A stretch of 64,000 nt of DNA, from NCBI RefSeq assembly GCF_024054195.1, contig NZ_JAMXLB010000001.1, positions 2,039,624 through 2,103,623 of the forward strand, written 5' to 3'. Origin of the DNA: Flavobacterium sp. NRK F7 (lineage in GTDB: Bacteria > Bacteroidota > Bacteroidia > Flavobacteriales > Flavobacteriaceae). Made by a program: the position numbers and the translations under genes. Of this stretch, positions 1 to 8,032 are shown one piece after another (the first letter of the stretch is position 1; the number at the start of each line of letters is the position of its first letter). Under the pieces are notes generated by a model. It was not told where the DNA came from. It ran no database searches and saw only the letters and a program-made list of their open reading frames with translations.

Positions 1-412
1 CTTTAAAAACAATGGGATTGTAAATTCCTCTTTTAATGTCATCTACTTTAGTAACTTCCGTTTTATTTTCTAAAGTGTTCGGAAAGAAATAAGCATATTG
101 GATAGAGGCACTTTTTTGAATGATGGTTTCCCGACTTTTTTCATCAACAATAGCTGTTTCAGAATAGGTTTTGTATGGAATTTTTAATATTGGTCCATAA
201 AAATGAATGTTTTCACCCCAAGTTTCGGTCACTTCTTGCGTGACATCATCTTTACGTTCAGAGCGTTCTCTAATTAGATTTTGCACTAAATTAAGAGGAA
301 TTAATAAAAATAAGGTTAGCATACCTACCATAATCATTTTAGCTGTATTGCTTTGTAAAAAGGAAGGTTTTGGAGTGTTGCTAGGTTTGTGTAATTCGAT
401 TGGATTTTCCAT
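1..412 (-). CDS. creD: CreD family inner membrane protein, N-terminal part (runs off the left edge)
   Basis: About 137 N-terminal residues are visible; the rest lies outside the window. A short cytoplasmic leader is followed by one membrane segment (about residues 24-45) and then the family's typical start of the periplasmic part, with IRERSERKDDV, then GPILKIPY. CreD proteins are envelope proteins linked to beta-lactam and colicin tolerance in Proteobacteria; the flavobacterial role is not established. The gene is last in a minus-strand run whose first member starts at 2157. The start is the ATG at 412, with no better alternative. Confidence 0.88.
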   Translation of the reverse strand, partial: MENPIELHKPSNTPKPSFLQSNTAKMIMVGMLTLFLLIPLNLVQNLIRERSERKDDVTQEVTETWGENIHFYGPILKIPYKTYSETAIVDEKSRETIIQKSASIQYAYFFPNTLENKTEVTKVDDIKRGIYNPIVFK

Positions 413-432
413 AAGATAAGATTTTAATTGTT

Positions 433-753
433 TTAAAAATGAATAATGAAATTGGTAGAAACTAAATACATATATAACAAGGCTATAGGTATATTAAATA
501 GTAGAAATAAAATACTTCCTAATTGATATAAAATGCGTTGTCTACAAATTGTGAGATTATAGATAAGTTTGAAGAATACAATCGCATTTATAAATAAAGC
601 TGTAATTACATAGAGAAAGCCAATAAAAAAGATCACATCTACTTTTGTTATTTTGTAAAGCAATAAGATTATAGTTCCAATTACAAATGAAATTAGAGCT
701 ACTATTCTGGCTAGTTTACCATCTTGAATTGTTATTTCTAAAATTTCTTCCAT
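433..753 (-). CDS. small membrane protein, tandem paralog of the next gene
   Basis: This is a 106-residue protein with about three hydrophobic segments and no recognised domain. It shares a pattern with its upstream neighbour (758-1060): F-x-GTI early, a long hydrophobic middle with N-A-x-x-FF, and a late NIPIA-x-LY-x-Y. The two therefore look like a tandem duplication. It sits 4 bp after that gene and 20 bp before creD, so it is probably co-transcribed with both. Its function is unknown. Confidence 0.72.
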   Translation of the reverse strand: MEEILEITIQDGKLARIVALISFVIGTIILLLYKITKVDVIFFIGFLYVITALFINAIVFFKLIYNLTICRQRILYQLGSILFLLFNIPIALLYMYLVSTNFIIHF

Positions 754-757
754 ACAT

Positions 758-1060
758 TTAAATAGTATTTAGTACAACATAAGCATATAAGAATGCTATA
801 GGAATATTGGATAACAGAATCAGAATTCTAATAATAAGATCTTCCACATCCGTTTCTTTAGAGAATAGGTATACCAAATAAAAAAAGGTAAGGGCATTAA
901 CTAGTATTGCTATTAATAAGTAGATATATCCAAAAACCAGTATTGGAAAATAATTTGGGAAGATAAAATGTGCAAGAAATAGAATAGTTCCAAAACTAAA
1001 TGAGACAATAGCTAATTGTGTCGAAAAAGGTAAATCTTTGAATTGATAGTTAGTTTCCAT
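758..1060 (-). CDS. small membrane protein, tandem paralog of the following gene
   Basis: This is a 100-residue protein with about three membrane segments. I chose the ATG at 1060 (METNYQ) rather than 1105, because the longer form would add 15 atypical residues inside the upstream DUF1361 gene. With this start the overlap with that gene is only 11 bp, which suggests translational coupling. It is similar to the protein at 433-753 (NIPIA near the C-terminus). Its function is unknown. Confidence 0.7.
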   Translation of the reverse strand: METNYQFKDLPFSTQLAIVSFSFGTILFLAHFIFPNYFPILVFGYIYLLIAILVNALTFFYLVYLFSKETDVEDLIIRILILLSNIPIAFLYAYVVLNTI

Positions 1061-1700
1061 AAAACTGATTTTTAATTTGATAGGTGAGGTAAATAAAACT
1101 GCCATACAAAGCCGAGAAAAGAAGTGCTTCAGTTGATAGTATCGATAGAAAAGTATCCATTGCCAATTGGAAAGGATGGGTTAAAATAGTCCAACTATTA
1201 AATCGAAGGAAACGACCTAAATAAATACCAAAACCGCATAATAAGCTGATAATAGGAATACTAATTTGAATGAACTTCGAAGAATGAAATAGTAAGTAGC
1301 AATTTTTAAATTCTTGGATGGCCAATAACCCAAATAAAAAACCTAAGCTTGCAAAGGAAAACAACAAAATTAGATCGAACCAAAATAATTCAGGATTGCC
1401 TTTTGGTAAGTGAACAAAATCGGTTACTATGTAAAAGGAATTAGGTAAAAATAACAACCAACAGACAAATAGTAATAGTCTCAATTTTCCATTTTCGAAA
1501 AGTTGAATCTTTTGTTTTGCAACTTGTAAAAGTAAATAGGGAATGGCGGCCAAAAAGAGATTCCATATCAAGAAAAAATAGAAAATAGATTGAGTTATTT
1601 TGACACGGAAAAGTAATAAAAGTGCACAATAAAAACACAAGATTAGTAAAATACTATTCGTTTTTTTGTTGGATAAATACAGGTTGATTATCGCTTGCAT
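1050..1700 (-). CDS. DUF1361 family membrane protein
   Basis: This is a 216-residue polytopic protein with six or seven hydrophobic segments. It carries the DUF1361 signature: WNLFLAAIPYLL at about residues 46-57, then a hydrophobic stretch ending LLFLPNSFYIVTDFVHL. DUF1361 proteins have no assigned biochemical role. The gene starts 4 bp after the COQ4-like gene and overlaps the next gene, so it lies inside the creD operon. Confidence 0.82.
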   Translation of the reverse strand: MQAIINLYLSNKKTNSILLILCFYCALLLLFRVKITQSIFYFFLIWNLFLAAIPYLLLQVAKQKIQLFENGKLRLLLFVCWLLFLPNSFYIVTDFVHLPKGNPELFWFDLILLFSFASLGFLFGLLAIQEFKNCYLLFHSSKFIQISIPIISLLCGFGIYLGRFLRFNSWTILTHPFQLAMDTFLSILSTEALLFSALYGSFIYLTYQIKNQFYGN

Positions 1701-1704
1701 AGTA

Positions 1705-2157
1705 TTAAATATTAAAGGTTTGTTGAATGTTTATGACAGGAATAGTCAGCATTTTATGAAAATCTAAATGATAGAATTGATGTGCTTTTTTGCCTCTTTT
1801 GTAACTAGAATAAAAGCTTTTATAGGCTTTTGGATAAAATAGAATTCCTGTGAGTATTACGATAAAAACAAAGGGACTTCTTTTTCCGTTTCCTAATAAA
1901 TAGAATTGCAAATCCACTTCTTCTTTTACAGTGGTACCAATTTTTGTTAGTACATGAAACACATCGTGTTCTTCTAAACTATCTTGTACCTCATAATGAT
2001 TGATTTTTAAAAAAGTGCCCAGTTCATGTCCTAAACTATCCGCTTCAAAACATAAGAGTTGGTCCACATTTAAACCCCAAGGTTGTGCGTTTTTAAAGAA
2101 GTACTCGTAAGGAACTTTAATGGTTTTGTATAAAAATTCGATTATTTTATCTTTCAT
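1705..2157 (-). CDS. COQ4-like protein
   Basis: This is a 150-residue soluble protein. It contains HDVFH followed after 11 residues by Glu (about residues 64-80), which matches the HDxxHx11E metal-ligand motif of the COQ4 family. COQ4 works in ubiquinone assembly and lipid binding in other organisms, but this organism appears to use menaquinone, so the role here must differ. It is the first gene of the run leading to creD. A palindromic operator candidate lies about 110 bp upstream at 2266-2282. The family call rests on the motif and overall size. Confidence 0.68.
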   Translation of the reverse strand: MKDKIIEFLYKTIKVPYEYFFKNAQPWGLNVDQLLCFEADSLGHELGTFLKINHYEVQDSLEEHDVFHVLTKIGTTVKEEVDLQFYLLGNGKRSPFVFIVILTGILFYPKAYKSFYSSYKRGKKAHQFYHLDFHKMLTIPVINIQQTFNI

Positions 2158-2265
2158 GTGTGTGGATTTTATTTTTAGCGGTCACATATGTTATCTCTTT
2201 TTTTTATTCCTGTTGGCTTTCGCAAACTTGCTATTTGTTGTGATTTCATAATAATATCTTAAAGT

Positions 2266-2282
2266 ACTTTGAATTTCAAAGT
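2266..2282. promoter_or_regulatory. candidate operator palindrome, copy 1
   Basis: The 17 bp ACTTTGAATTTCAAAGT is a perfect 8-bp inverted repeat around one base. It lies between the stop of the winged-helix regulator gene and the COQ4-like/DUF1361/creD operon. A nearly identical copy precedes the membrane protein gene that starts at 3862. Two copies at both promoters beside one small regulator suggest autoregulation and control of both operons. This is inference. Confidence 0.6.
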
Positions 2283-2302
2283 TGTTGAATAAAAAAATAG
2301 AT

Positions 2303-2599
2303 TTAACTTTTGGATATTAATTTTTCGAGTGCTTCAATATGTTCTTGAAACGCTTTTTTTCCCTCTTTGGTAGCAATGTATTTGGTGTTTGGTTTTCTTC
2401 CAATAAACTGTTTTTCAACCGTAATATAATTTTCACTTTCTAAAGCTTTGGCATGACTGGCTAAGTTACCATCGGTAACACCTAACAATTCTTTTAGAGT
2501 AGAAAAATCAGCATTTTCATTTACCATTAAAACCGACATGATTCCCAAACGAATTCGGTGATCAAAAGCTTTATTAATATTTTGGATGATATTTTTCAC
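2303..2599 (-). CDS. winged-helix transcriptional regulator (HTH_27/ArsR-like)
   Basis: This is a 98-residue, single-domain protein. It has a helix-turn-helix at about residues 32-58 (LKELLGVTDGNLASHAKALE) followed by a wing with QFIGRKPNTKYIAT, typical of small winged-helix regulators of the PF13601 type. No metal or ligand site is evident. It starts 13 bp after sanA, so it is the last gene of the membrane protein-sanA-regulator operon. Palindromes at 2266-2282 and 3871-3887 are the natural candidates for its binding sites. Confidence 0.85.
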   Translation of the reverse strand: MKNIIQNINKAFDHRIRLGIMSVLMVNENADFSTLKELLGVTDGNLASHAKALESENYITVEKQFIGRKPNTKYIATKEGKKAFQEHIEALEKLISKS

Positions 2600-2612
2600 T
2601 CTATTTTTTTAT

Positions 2613-3239
2613 TTAGTAGCCAATGTTAATTTTTGGACCTAAAAATTTTGGTTTTATATTAAAATGGAAATCTACAAAAACTTTTGTACGTGCTAAGTAT
2701 TCTCTAGCTTGTACTTTAAAACCATACTTTTTTGAGACATCTTTTGCATTGTATGCAATCACATTCATATTGTTTTTTGAAGCTATATATAAAGCTCGTT
2801 CATTATGAAATTCTTGCGAAATTAGAGTAAAATTGGTTAAACCAAAAACTTCTTTTGCTCTAATAACAGAATCCAATGTTCTAAATCCAGCATAGTCTAA
2901 AACAATTCTATCTTCTGGGATACCTTGCGCGATTAATTCATTTTTAAAATCGGTGGGTTCATTATAATCGAAACGACTATTATCACCACTAACTAAAATA
3001 TATTCAATTTTGCATTCTCTAAATAAAGTTACAGCTGCTTCAATACGGTACTTAAAATAAAGATTCAAAGTTCCATTTTTTAAATATTTTCCTGTGCCTA
3101 AGACTACACCAACTTTATTTTTTGGAAGTACACTTACATCTGAAAATGTTTTATTTTTTGCTTCATTTTTTATTTTTGTATGTGCTACACAAATAAAAAA
3201 TAGTATGAAGACGCTTATGGGAAATAAAAATTTTCGCAT
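2613..3239 (-). CDS. sanA: SanA/YdcF family protein (DUF218)
   Basis: This is a 208-residue protein with an N-terminal hydrophobic anchor (residues 4-20) and one DUF218 domain. Visible motifs are VVLGTGKYLKNG near residue 45, ILVSGDN near 82, and LISQEFHNERALYIA near 139. E. coli SanA affects envelope permeability to vancomycin at high temperature. The flavobacterial protein is probably a periplasm-facing envelope factor too. It lies 11 bp after the gene at 3251-3862 and 13 bp before the regulator gene. Confidence 0.82.
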   Translation of the reverse strand: MRKFLFPISVFILFFICVAHTKIKNEAKNKTFSDVSVLPKNKVGVVLGTGKYLKNGTLNLYFKYRIEAAVTLFRECKIEYILVSGDNSRFDYNEPTDFKNELIAQGIPEDRIVLDYAGFRTLDSVIRAKEVFGLTNFTLISQEFHNERALYIASKNNMNVIAYNAKDVSKKYGFKVQAREYLARTKVFVDFHFNIKPKFLGPKINIGY

Positions 3240-3250
3240 TTTATTTTGTA

Positions 3251-3862
3251 TTAGATGTTTCGATCATATTTATAATACATCATACTTCCATATAAAATAT
3301 GACACAAACCAAATCCAATTACCCAAAAATACAAACCATAGCCTGAAAATTCAACGGCAATTAATCCTAAAATAATTTGAGTGATACCTAAATAACGTAC
3401 GTCTCTTAACGTATATTTACTGGCATTTAAACATGCTAAACCATAAAATAATAAGGTAACAGGAGCAATTAATCCATAATGTTTGTTTTTTAGTAAAAGC
3501 AAAGCAAAAATTCCACCTGTGATTAAAGGAATTAAAAAATTAATTAAGACTCTTCTTGAAGTAGGATTCCAAATTTTTTCTCCAGCTTTTTTTGCTTTTT
3601 TAGCGGTTAATAAATAAGCAGTACCAACAGAAAGAACGAGTACAATAAAAGCGGTTAAAAGAATTAGTTTAAAAGTTTTACTTTCCAAAGTGATATAACG
3701 CCCATAATGAGAATTGATTAAATAGTTCACATATGCTGCACCAACTAGAGCATAGATTCCTGCTAAAATTCCAGATAAACCACTTAACGAAATGAATTGA
3801 GTGGATTTACTCATCATTTCTTTAATATCTTGTATGTCTTTTAAATATTTACTTGCTTCCAT
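3251..3862 (-). CDS. conserved membrane protein upstream of sanA
   Basis: This is a 203-residue protein. It has a charged amphipathic N-terminus (about residues 1-25) followed by six hydrophobic segments, including SGLSGILAGIYALVGAAYV at about residues 27-45. No enzyme motif was recognised. It is the first gene of an operon with sanA and a winged-helix regulator. A 17-bp palindrome begins 9 bp upstream of the ATG, so binding there would sit in the leader or promoter and probably block expression. Confidence 0.78.
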   Translation of the reverse strand: MEASKYLKDIQDIKEMMSKSTQFISLSGLSGILAGIYALVGAAYVNYLINSHYGRYITLESKTFKLILLTAFIVLVLSVGTAYLLTAKKAKKAGEKIWNPTSRRVLINFLIPLITGGIFALLLLKNKHYGLIAPVTLLFYGLACLNASKYTLRDVRYLGITQIILGLIAVEFSGYGLYFWVIGFGLCHILYGSMMYYKYDRNI

Positions 3863-3870
3863 TTTAAAGT

Positions 3871-3887
3871 ACTTTGAAATACAAAGT
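3871..3887. promoter_or_regulatory. candidate operator palindrome, copy 2
   Basis: ACTTTGAAATACAAAGT differs from the perfect dyad at 2266-2282 at two positions near the centre and keeps both ACTTTG/CAAAGT half-sites. It lies 9-25 bp upstream of the start codon at 3862. The flanks AAAGT before the core are also shared with copy 1. It is probably bound by the regulator encoded two genes downstream. Confidence 0.6.
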
Positions 3888-4011
3888 AAATTAATATTTT
3901 TCTATTGACCAAATTTTTTTTTGTTAAATAATTCCCATTTCAAGAAGCAGTAACCGTAAAGTAAAATAATTGTAATATTTTTATGCTTTAATACATTTAA
4001 TTCTTTCAGTA

Positions 4012-5388
4012 ATGCGATTTTCTTTTGTTTTAGTATTAGGTCTTTGGACTACTTTTTCTTTAAATGCGCAATCGAATGATGAAAAAATGCTACGATCCAT
4101 CTACGATGAAGCATTAACTCATTCACAATGTTATGATTGGTTAGACTATTTGTCGAATACGATAGGGGCAAGATTATCGGGCTCTTCTTCAGCAGAAAAA
4201 GCGGTTCAGTATACACAATCGGAACTGGAACAATTGGGTTTAGATCGTGTTTTTTTACAAGAAGTAATGGTGCCACATTGGGTAAGAGGAGAAAAAGAAA
4301 AAGCCTATTTTGAGAATAAAGGTAAAAAAGTTGAGGTTCCTATTTGTGCCCTAGGTAGTTCGGTTGCAACTCCTAAAAACGGACTTAAAGCTCCTATAAT
4401 TGAAGTAATGGGAATTGACGAAATGATTGCTTTAGGAACTGAAAAAATAAAAGGAAAAATCGTTTTTTTTAATAGACCAATGACACCTATTCACATTCGC
4501 ACCTTTGAAGCCTATGGTGGTTGTATTGACCAACGTTCTTCTGGAGCTCGTGAAGCAGCTAAATTAGGAGCTGTAGGTGTTATTGTACGTTCGATGAACT
4601 TAAGATTAGATGATTTTCCGCATACAGGAAATACAAATTATGGTGATTTGCCAAAAGAAAAGTATATACCAGCCGCAGCAATAAGTACGAATGGCGCTAA
4701 TTTATTGAGCGAGTCACTTAAAAATAACCCAAACCTTCAATTTTTCTTTAAACAATCTTGTGAAACATTACCCGATGTTTTGTCTTATAATGTGGTGGGT
4801 GAAATAAAAGGAACTGAAAAACCAGATGAAATTATGGTGATGGGTGGACACCTAGATTCTTGGGATTTAGGAGATGGTTCTCATGATGATGGAGCAGGAG
4901 TGGTTCAAAGTATGGAAATTCTTTCTATATTTAAAAGATTAGGTTATAAACCCAAGCACACGATTAGGGTGGTTTTATTTATGAATGAAGAGAATGGTAA
5001 TAGAGGTGGTAAAAAGTATGCCGCATTAGCAGAAAGTAATAAAGAAAACCACATTTTTGCATTAGAAAGTGATGCTGGAGGTTTTTCACCAAGAGGCTTT
5101 TCATTTGAAGCTGATTCCGCCAATTTTTCAAAAATTAGTAATTGGAAAACCTTATTTGAACCATATTTAATTCATATTTTTGTGGAAGGTCATACAGGAG
5201 TTGATATTGGACCATTACAATCCAAACATATTGTTAAAGCAGGATTACAACCTGATTCCCAACGCTATTTTGATTATCATCATGCTGCCAATGATACTTT
5301 TGACGCTGTGAATAAAAGAGAATTGGAACTTGGAGCAGCCACAATGGCTTCGTTAGTTTATTTGATGGATCAATATGGGATTGAGTAA
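4012..5388 (+). CDS. M28 family zinc aminopeptidase-like peptidase with PA domain
   Basis: This is a 458-residue protein with a Sec signal peptide (residues 1-19, cut near LNAQ-S). A PA-type insert around residues 120-230 precedes the M28 catalytic domain. Zinc-ligand motifs are in order: GGHLDSWD and HDDGAG (around 280-295), NEENGNRGG (near 327), ALESDAGG, and DYHHAANDT near the C-terminus. The family releases N-terminal residues from peptides, so a periplasmic or secreted nutrient peptidase is likely. Its TAA overlaps the next ATG (TAATG), so the two are coupled. Confidence 0.9.
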   Translation: MRFSFVLVLGLWTTFSLNAQSNDEKMLRSIYDEALTHSQCYDWLDYLSNTIGARLSGSSSAEKAVQYTQSELEQLGLDRVFLQEVMVPHWVRGEKEKAYFENKGKKVEVPICALGSSVATPKNGLKAPIIEVMGIDEMIALGTEKIKGKIVFFNRPMTPIHIRTFEAYGGCIDQRSSGAREAAKLGAVGVIVRSMNLRLDDFPHTGNTNYGDLPKEKYIPAAAISTNGANLLSESLKNNPNLQFFFKQSCETLPDVLSYNVVGEIKGTEKPDEIMVMGGHLDSWDLGDGSHDDGAGVVQSMEILSIFKRLGYKPKHTIRVVLFMNEENGNRGGKKYAALAESNKENHIFALESDAGGFSPRGFSFEADSANFSKISNWKTLFEPYLIHIFVEGHTGVDIGPLQSKHIVKAGLQPDSQRYFDYHHAANDTFDAVNKRELELGAATMASLVYLMDQYGIE

Positions 5389-5738
5389 TGAAACCTGCAG
5401 AAGAGTATATCTTTAGACAGCCAGAAATGTATCGTGAAATGCTACTGCATATTGTTGCAGTGGTAGAACATGAATTGAGAGATGCCGAATTGCTTTTCAA
5501 ATGGGGAATTCCTTATTTTTATTATAAGAAAAAGCCTTTTTGTTATTTGGCACCCAATCACAAACGTAAATTTGTTGATGTTGGTTTTGCTAAAGGCTTT
5601 CAATTACTTAAAAATCAAGAATCTTTGGTTGATGAAAATAGGAATACGGTAAAATCTTTACGATATACTACTTTAGAAAGCATAGATAATAGTATCTTAA
5701 AATCGGTTGTAGAGGAAGCAAAAACATTATATGTTTAA
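5388..5738 (+). CDS. DUF1801 (YdhG-like) protein
   Basis: This is a 116-residue soluble protein. It shows the DUF1801 pattern: LFKWGIPYFYYKKKPFCYL at about residues 34-52, followed by FVDVGFAKG. The family has an SRPBCC-unrelated small fold of unknown biochemical role. The start overlaps the stop of the M28 peptidase by one base. A strong hairpin terminator follows directly. Confidence 0.85.
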   Translation: MKPAEEYIFRQPEMYREMLLHIVAVVEHELRDAELLFKWGIPYFYYKKKPFCYLAPNHKRKFVDVGFAKGFQLLKNQESLVDENRNTVKSLRYTTLESIDNSILKSVVEEAKTLYV

Positions 5739-5741
5739 AAT

Positions 5742-5770
5742 AAAAAAGCACTTCTTGAAGTGCTTTTTTA
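5742..5770. terminator. bidirectional intrinsic terminator
   Basis: An AAAAAAGCACTTC / GAAGTGCTTTTTT hairpin with a tiny loop lies between two convergent genes (ending 5738 on plus and 5791 on minus). It has T-runs on both strands. Confidence 0.9.
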
Positions 5771-5790
5771 TTTAAAGTAATTCAAAATAG

Positions 5791-6636
5791 TTAAATTCTA
5801 AAAATGCCTCCTACAGCAATAATACGTTGAAAGAACCAAAAATCTTGCGAAGCTTTATCTGCTGTATTGTTTGTGGTACGAATATCATTCATATTAATAT
5901 AACCCCCTTTTACTTCAGCTTGAATAAAAAAGTGTTTGAAAAAGGTAAAGTTTAATCCTGCTTTTGCAGATAAACCATAACCTGCTAAATGAAATTCATC
6001 ATATCTTTCTTTACCCAACAAGGTGGTATTGGTTTTGGGAAGTAATATTCCAGCACCAAAACCTTCGGTAACATTAATTTGAAATTTATCCGTATTGGGT
6101 AAACCAATAAATTTTGAAAGATCATCTACTCTTGATAATTCAGTATGTATGTAATTCAAACCATCAGTGTGTTCAAACAATAAAAAATCTTCTGTAAGAG
6201 TTAGTTCGTTGCTTGTAGGCAATTCTCCATAGGTCCCTGCATTTGGATAATAACCAGAATAATTTGATCTAACATTATTAAACATCACATATTTCATATG
6301 ATCTACTCCAATAGCTATCGAATAATGATCACTAAAAAAATACCCGATTCTTAAATTAGTTTGCGGAATGGTCATTCTTCCAGGATTGACATAATCAATA
6401 TTCCAACCTTTTGGTTTATCATGAGCGGGTACATCATATAAGGTAAAATCATAGTTTTCTCCCTGAAAACGAATGTCAGATCTTGAAAATGATTCTCGGT
6501 TTCCACCCCAAAAGATAAAAAATTTACCTTTGTTATGACTGGTGTATTTTTCAGGTGTTGCAACTGTTTCTTGCGAAAAGGTGTACTGTGAAAAAACACA
6601 AAAAGATAGTACAACCATTAAAAATGATTGCTTCAT
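5791..6636 (-). CDS. predicted outer-membrane beta-barrel protein
   Basis: This is a 281-residue protein with a signal peptide (residues 1-21, cut near TFSQ-E). Alternating hydrophobic/polar strands run through to the end (for example TNLRIGYFFSDHYSIAIGV and FFIQAEVKGGYINM), and the chain ends ...GGIFRI, typical of barrel closing strands. No ligand site was recognised. It lies downstream of kdsA (18 bp from the kdsA stop) and is probably transcribed with it. Confidence 0.75.
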   Translation of the reverse strand: MKQSFLMVVLSFCVFSQYTFSQETVATPEKYTSHNKGKFFIFWGGNRESFSRSDIRFQGENYDFTLYDVPAHDKPKGWNIDYVNPGRMTIPQTNLRIGYFFSDHYSIAIGVDHMKYVMFNNVRSNYSGYYPNAGTYGELPTSNELTLTEDFLLFEHTDGLNYIHTELSRVDDLSKFIGLPNTDKFQINVTEGFGAGILLPKTNTTLLGKERYDEFHLAGYGLSAKAGLNFTFFKHFFIQAEVKGGYINMNDIRTTNNTADKASQDFWFFQRIIAVGGIFRI

Positions 6637-6654
6637 TGGGTTAATATAAGTAAT

Positions 6655-7473
6655 TTAAAATTGATTTACGGTTTTTCGGATAGCGACTAATTTGGTCATT
6701 AAATCTTCAAAATAATCCAAGTGTAACATATTAGCTCCATCACTTTTAGCATTTGCCGGGTCAAAATGAGTTTCTATAAAAATTCCATCCACACCTACTG
6801 CAATTCCAGCTTTAGCGACAGTTTCAATCATATCGGGTCTTCCTCCTGTTACACCAACGGTCTGATTGGGTTGTTGTAAAGAGTGGGTAACATCTAGAAC
6901 TGTAGTAGCATATTGTTGCATGGTTGGAATTCCTCTATAATCCACTATCATATCTTGATAGCCAAACATGGTACCTCTATCGGTTACCATAACATTTTCA
7001 TTTTTACAGTCTAATACTTTTTGTACCGCATGTTTCATGCTTTCTGGACTCATAAATTGTCCTTTTTTCAAGTTAACGGTTTTACCAGTTTCTGCAGCAG
7101 CCATTACTAAATCGGTTTGACGTACTAAGAAAGCTGGAATTTGTAAAACATCAACATAAGCTGCAGCCATTGCAGCATCTTCATTGGTATGAATATCGGT
7201 CACAGTTGGGACACCAAATTCTTTCGATACCTTAGCTAATATTTTCAAAGCTTTTTCGTCTCCAATTCCCGTAAAACTATCTATCCTAGAACGATTCGCT
7301 TTTTTAAAAGATCCTTTGAATACATATGGAATTTCTAATTTATCAGTGATGGTTACGATTTTTTCAGCAATGCGTAGCGCCATTTCTTCTCCTTCAATAG
7401 CACAAGGACCTGATAGTAAAAAGAAATTACCGCTTTGTGTATGTTTAATTTGAGGAATATTTTCTAAGTTCAT
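6655..7473 (-). CDS. kdsA: 3-deoxy-8-phosphooctulonate synthase (KDO-8-P synthase)
   Basis: This 272-residue enzyme condenses phosphoenolpyruvate with D-arabinose 5-phosphate to KDO-8-P, the first step toward the KDO of lipopolysaccharide. Family motifs are plain: SGPCAIEGE, FKGSFKKANRS, GVPTVTDIH, NLKKGQFMSP, TDRGTMFGY, DVTHSLQQP and IFIETHFDP. The ATG at 7473 is chosen. An in-frame TTG at 7497 lies inside the promoter box TATCTTTG and cannot be the start. Confidence 0.97.
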   Translation of the reverse strand: MNLENIPQIKHTQSGNFFLLSGPCAIEGEEMALRIAEKIVTITDKLEIPYVFKGSFKKANRSRIDSFTGIGDEKALKILAKVSKEFGVPTVTDIHTNEDAAMAAAYVDVLQIPAFLVRQTDLVMAAAETGKTVNLKKGQFMSPESMKHAVQKVLDCKNENVMVTDRGTMFGYQDMIVDYRGIPTMQQYATTVLDVTHSLQQPNQTVGVTGGRPDMIETVAKAGIAVGVDGIFIETHFDPANAKSDGANMLHLDYFEDLMTKLVAIRKTVNQF

Positions 7474-7494
7474 GGTGTTGTTATTTTTCGTGTG

Positions 7495-7502
7495 CAAAGA
7501 TA
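7495..7502 (-). promoter_or_regulatory. promoter -7 box of kdsA
   Basis: TATCTTTG on the minus strand matches the Bacteroidetes TAnnTTTG box, 21 bp upstream of the kdsA ATG. Confidence 0.75.
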
Positions 7503-7582
7503 AAAATAAAAACCTTTTAAATTACGCTTTAAAAGGTTCGTTAAGACAGAATTAAGATTTTCAATAATTTTTAAGTCAAAAA

Positions 7583-8029
7583 TTATTGTTTTTTAATATT
7601 TAGACCTTTCGGACATACAATTTGCCCTCTTTCGTAGATATTGAAATACAAACTTATTTTTTTTGAAGTTCCTTCTAATACAACCTCATAAATTGATAAC
7701 GTTCCAGCACCAATACCATGAGTGTCTGATGGGAAAGGACAACAGGTAGCTGTTTTTTGATACACTATTTTTTCTCCTTTTGGACCTTCTAAAGCATTGA
7801 AGAAAAAAGCAATATTTTGTTCTTCTTGAGTATCATATAATGGTCCTATGTTAATTGGGTAATCAGCATCATAGCCATATTGCGAATCTTTAGCATATTC
7901 CGAAATTACAAATGCATTATTAACAACTTTAGGACGAATAGCATTTGGGTTAATATTCTTAATAGTTGATTTGGTACTCGTACAGGAATATAGAAATAGG
8001 AGTAAAAACAAAGTGGTAAGTGCTTTCAT
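7583..8029 (-). CDS. flavobacterial lipoprotein next to kdsA
   Basis: This is a 148-residue protein with a lipobox (FLYSC, Cys16). Two adjacent Cys lie at about residue 105 (TCCPFP) and another precedes PKGLN near the end. No catalytic motif was recognised. From memory, relatives in databases are sometimes named 2-dehydro-3-deoxyphosphooctonate aldolase, which nothing in this sequence supports; the name may come from the kdsA neighbourhood. It lies 3 bp after the DUF4199 gene and is probably co-transcribed with it. Confidence 0.75.
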   Translation of the reverse strand: MKALTTLFLLLFLYSCTSTKSTIKNINPNAIRPKVVNNAFVISEYAKDSQYGYDADYPINIGPLYDTQEEQNIAFFFNALEGPKGEKIVYQKTATCCPFPSDTHGIGAGTLSIYEVVLEGTSKKISLYFNIYERGQIVCPKGLNIKKQ

Positions 8030-8032
8030 TTT

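Noticed and set aside
7474..7497. TTG start 24 bp upstream for kdsA
   Set aside because: The TTG lies within the TATCTTTG promoter box, and the extra residues (HTKNNNT) are not part of the KdsA family.
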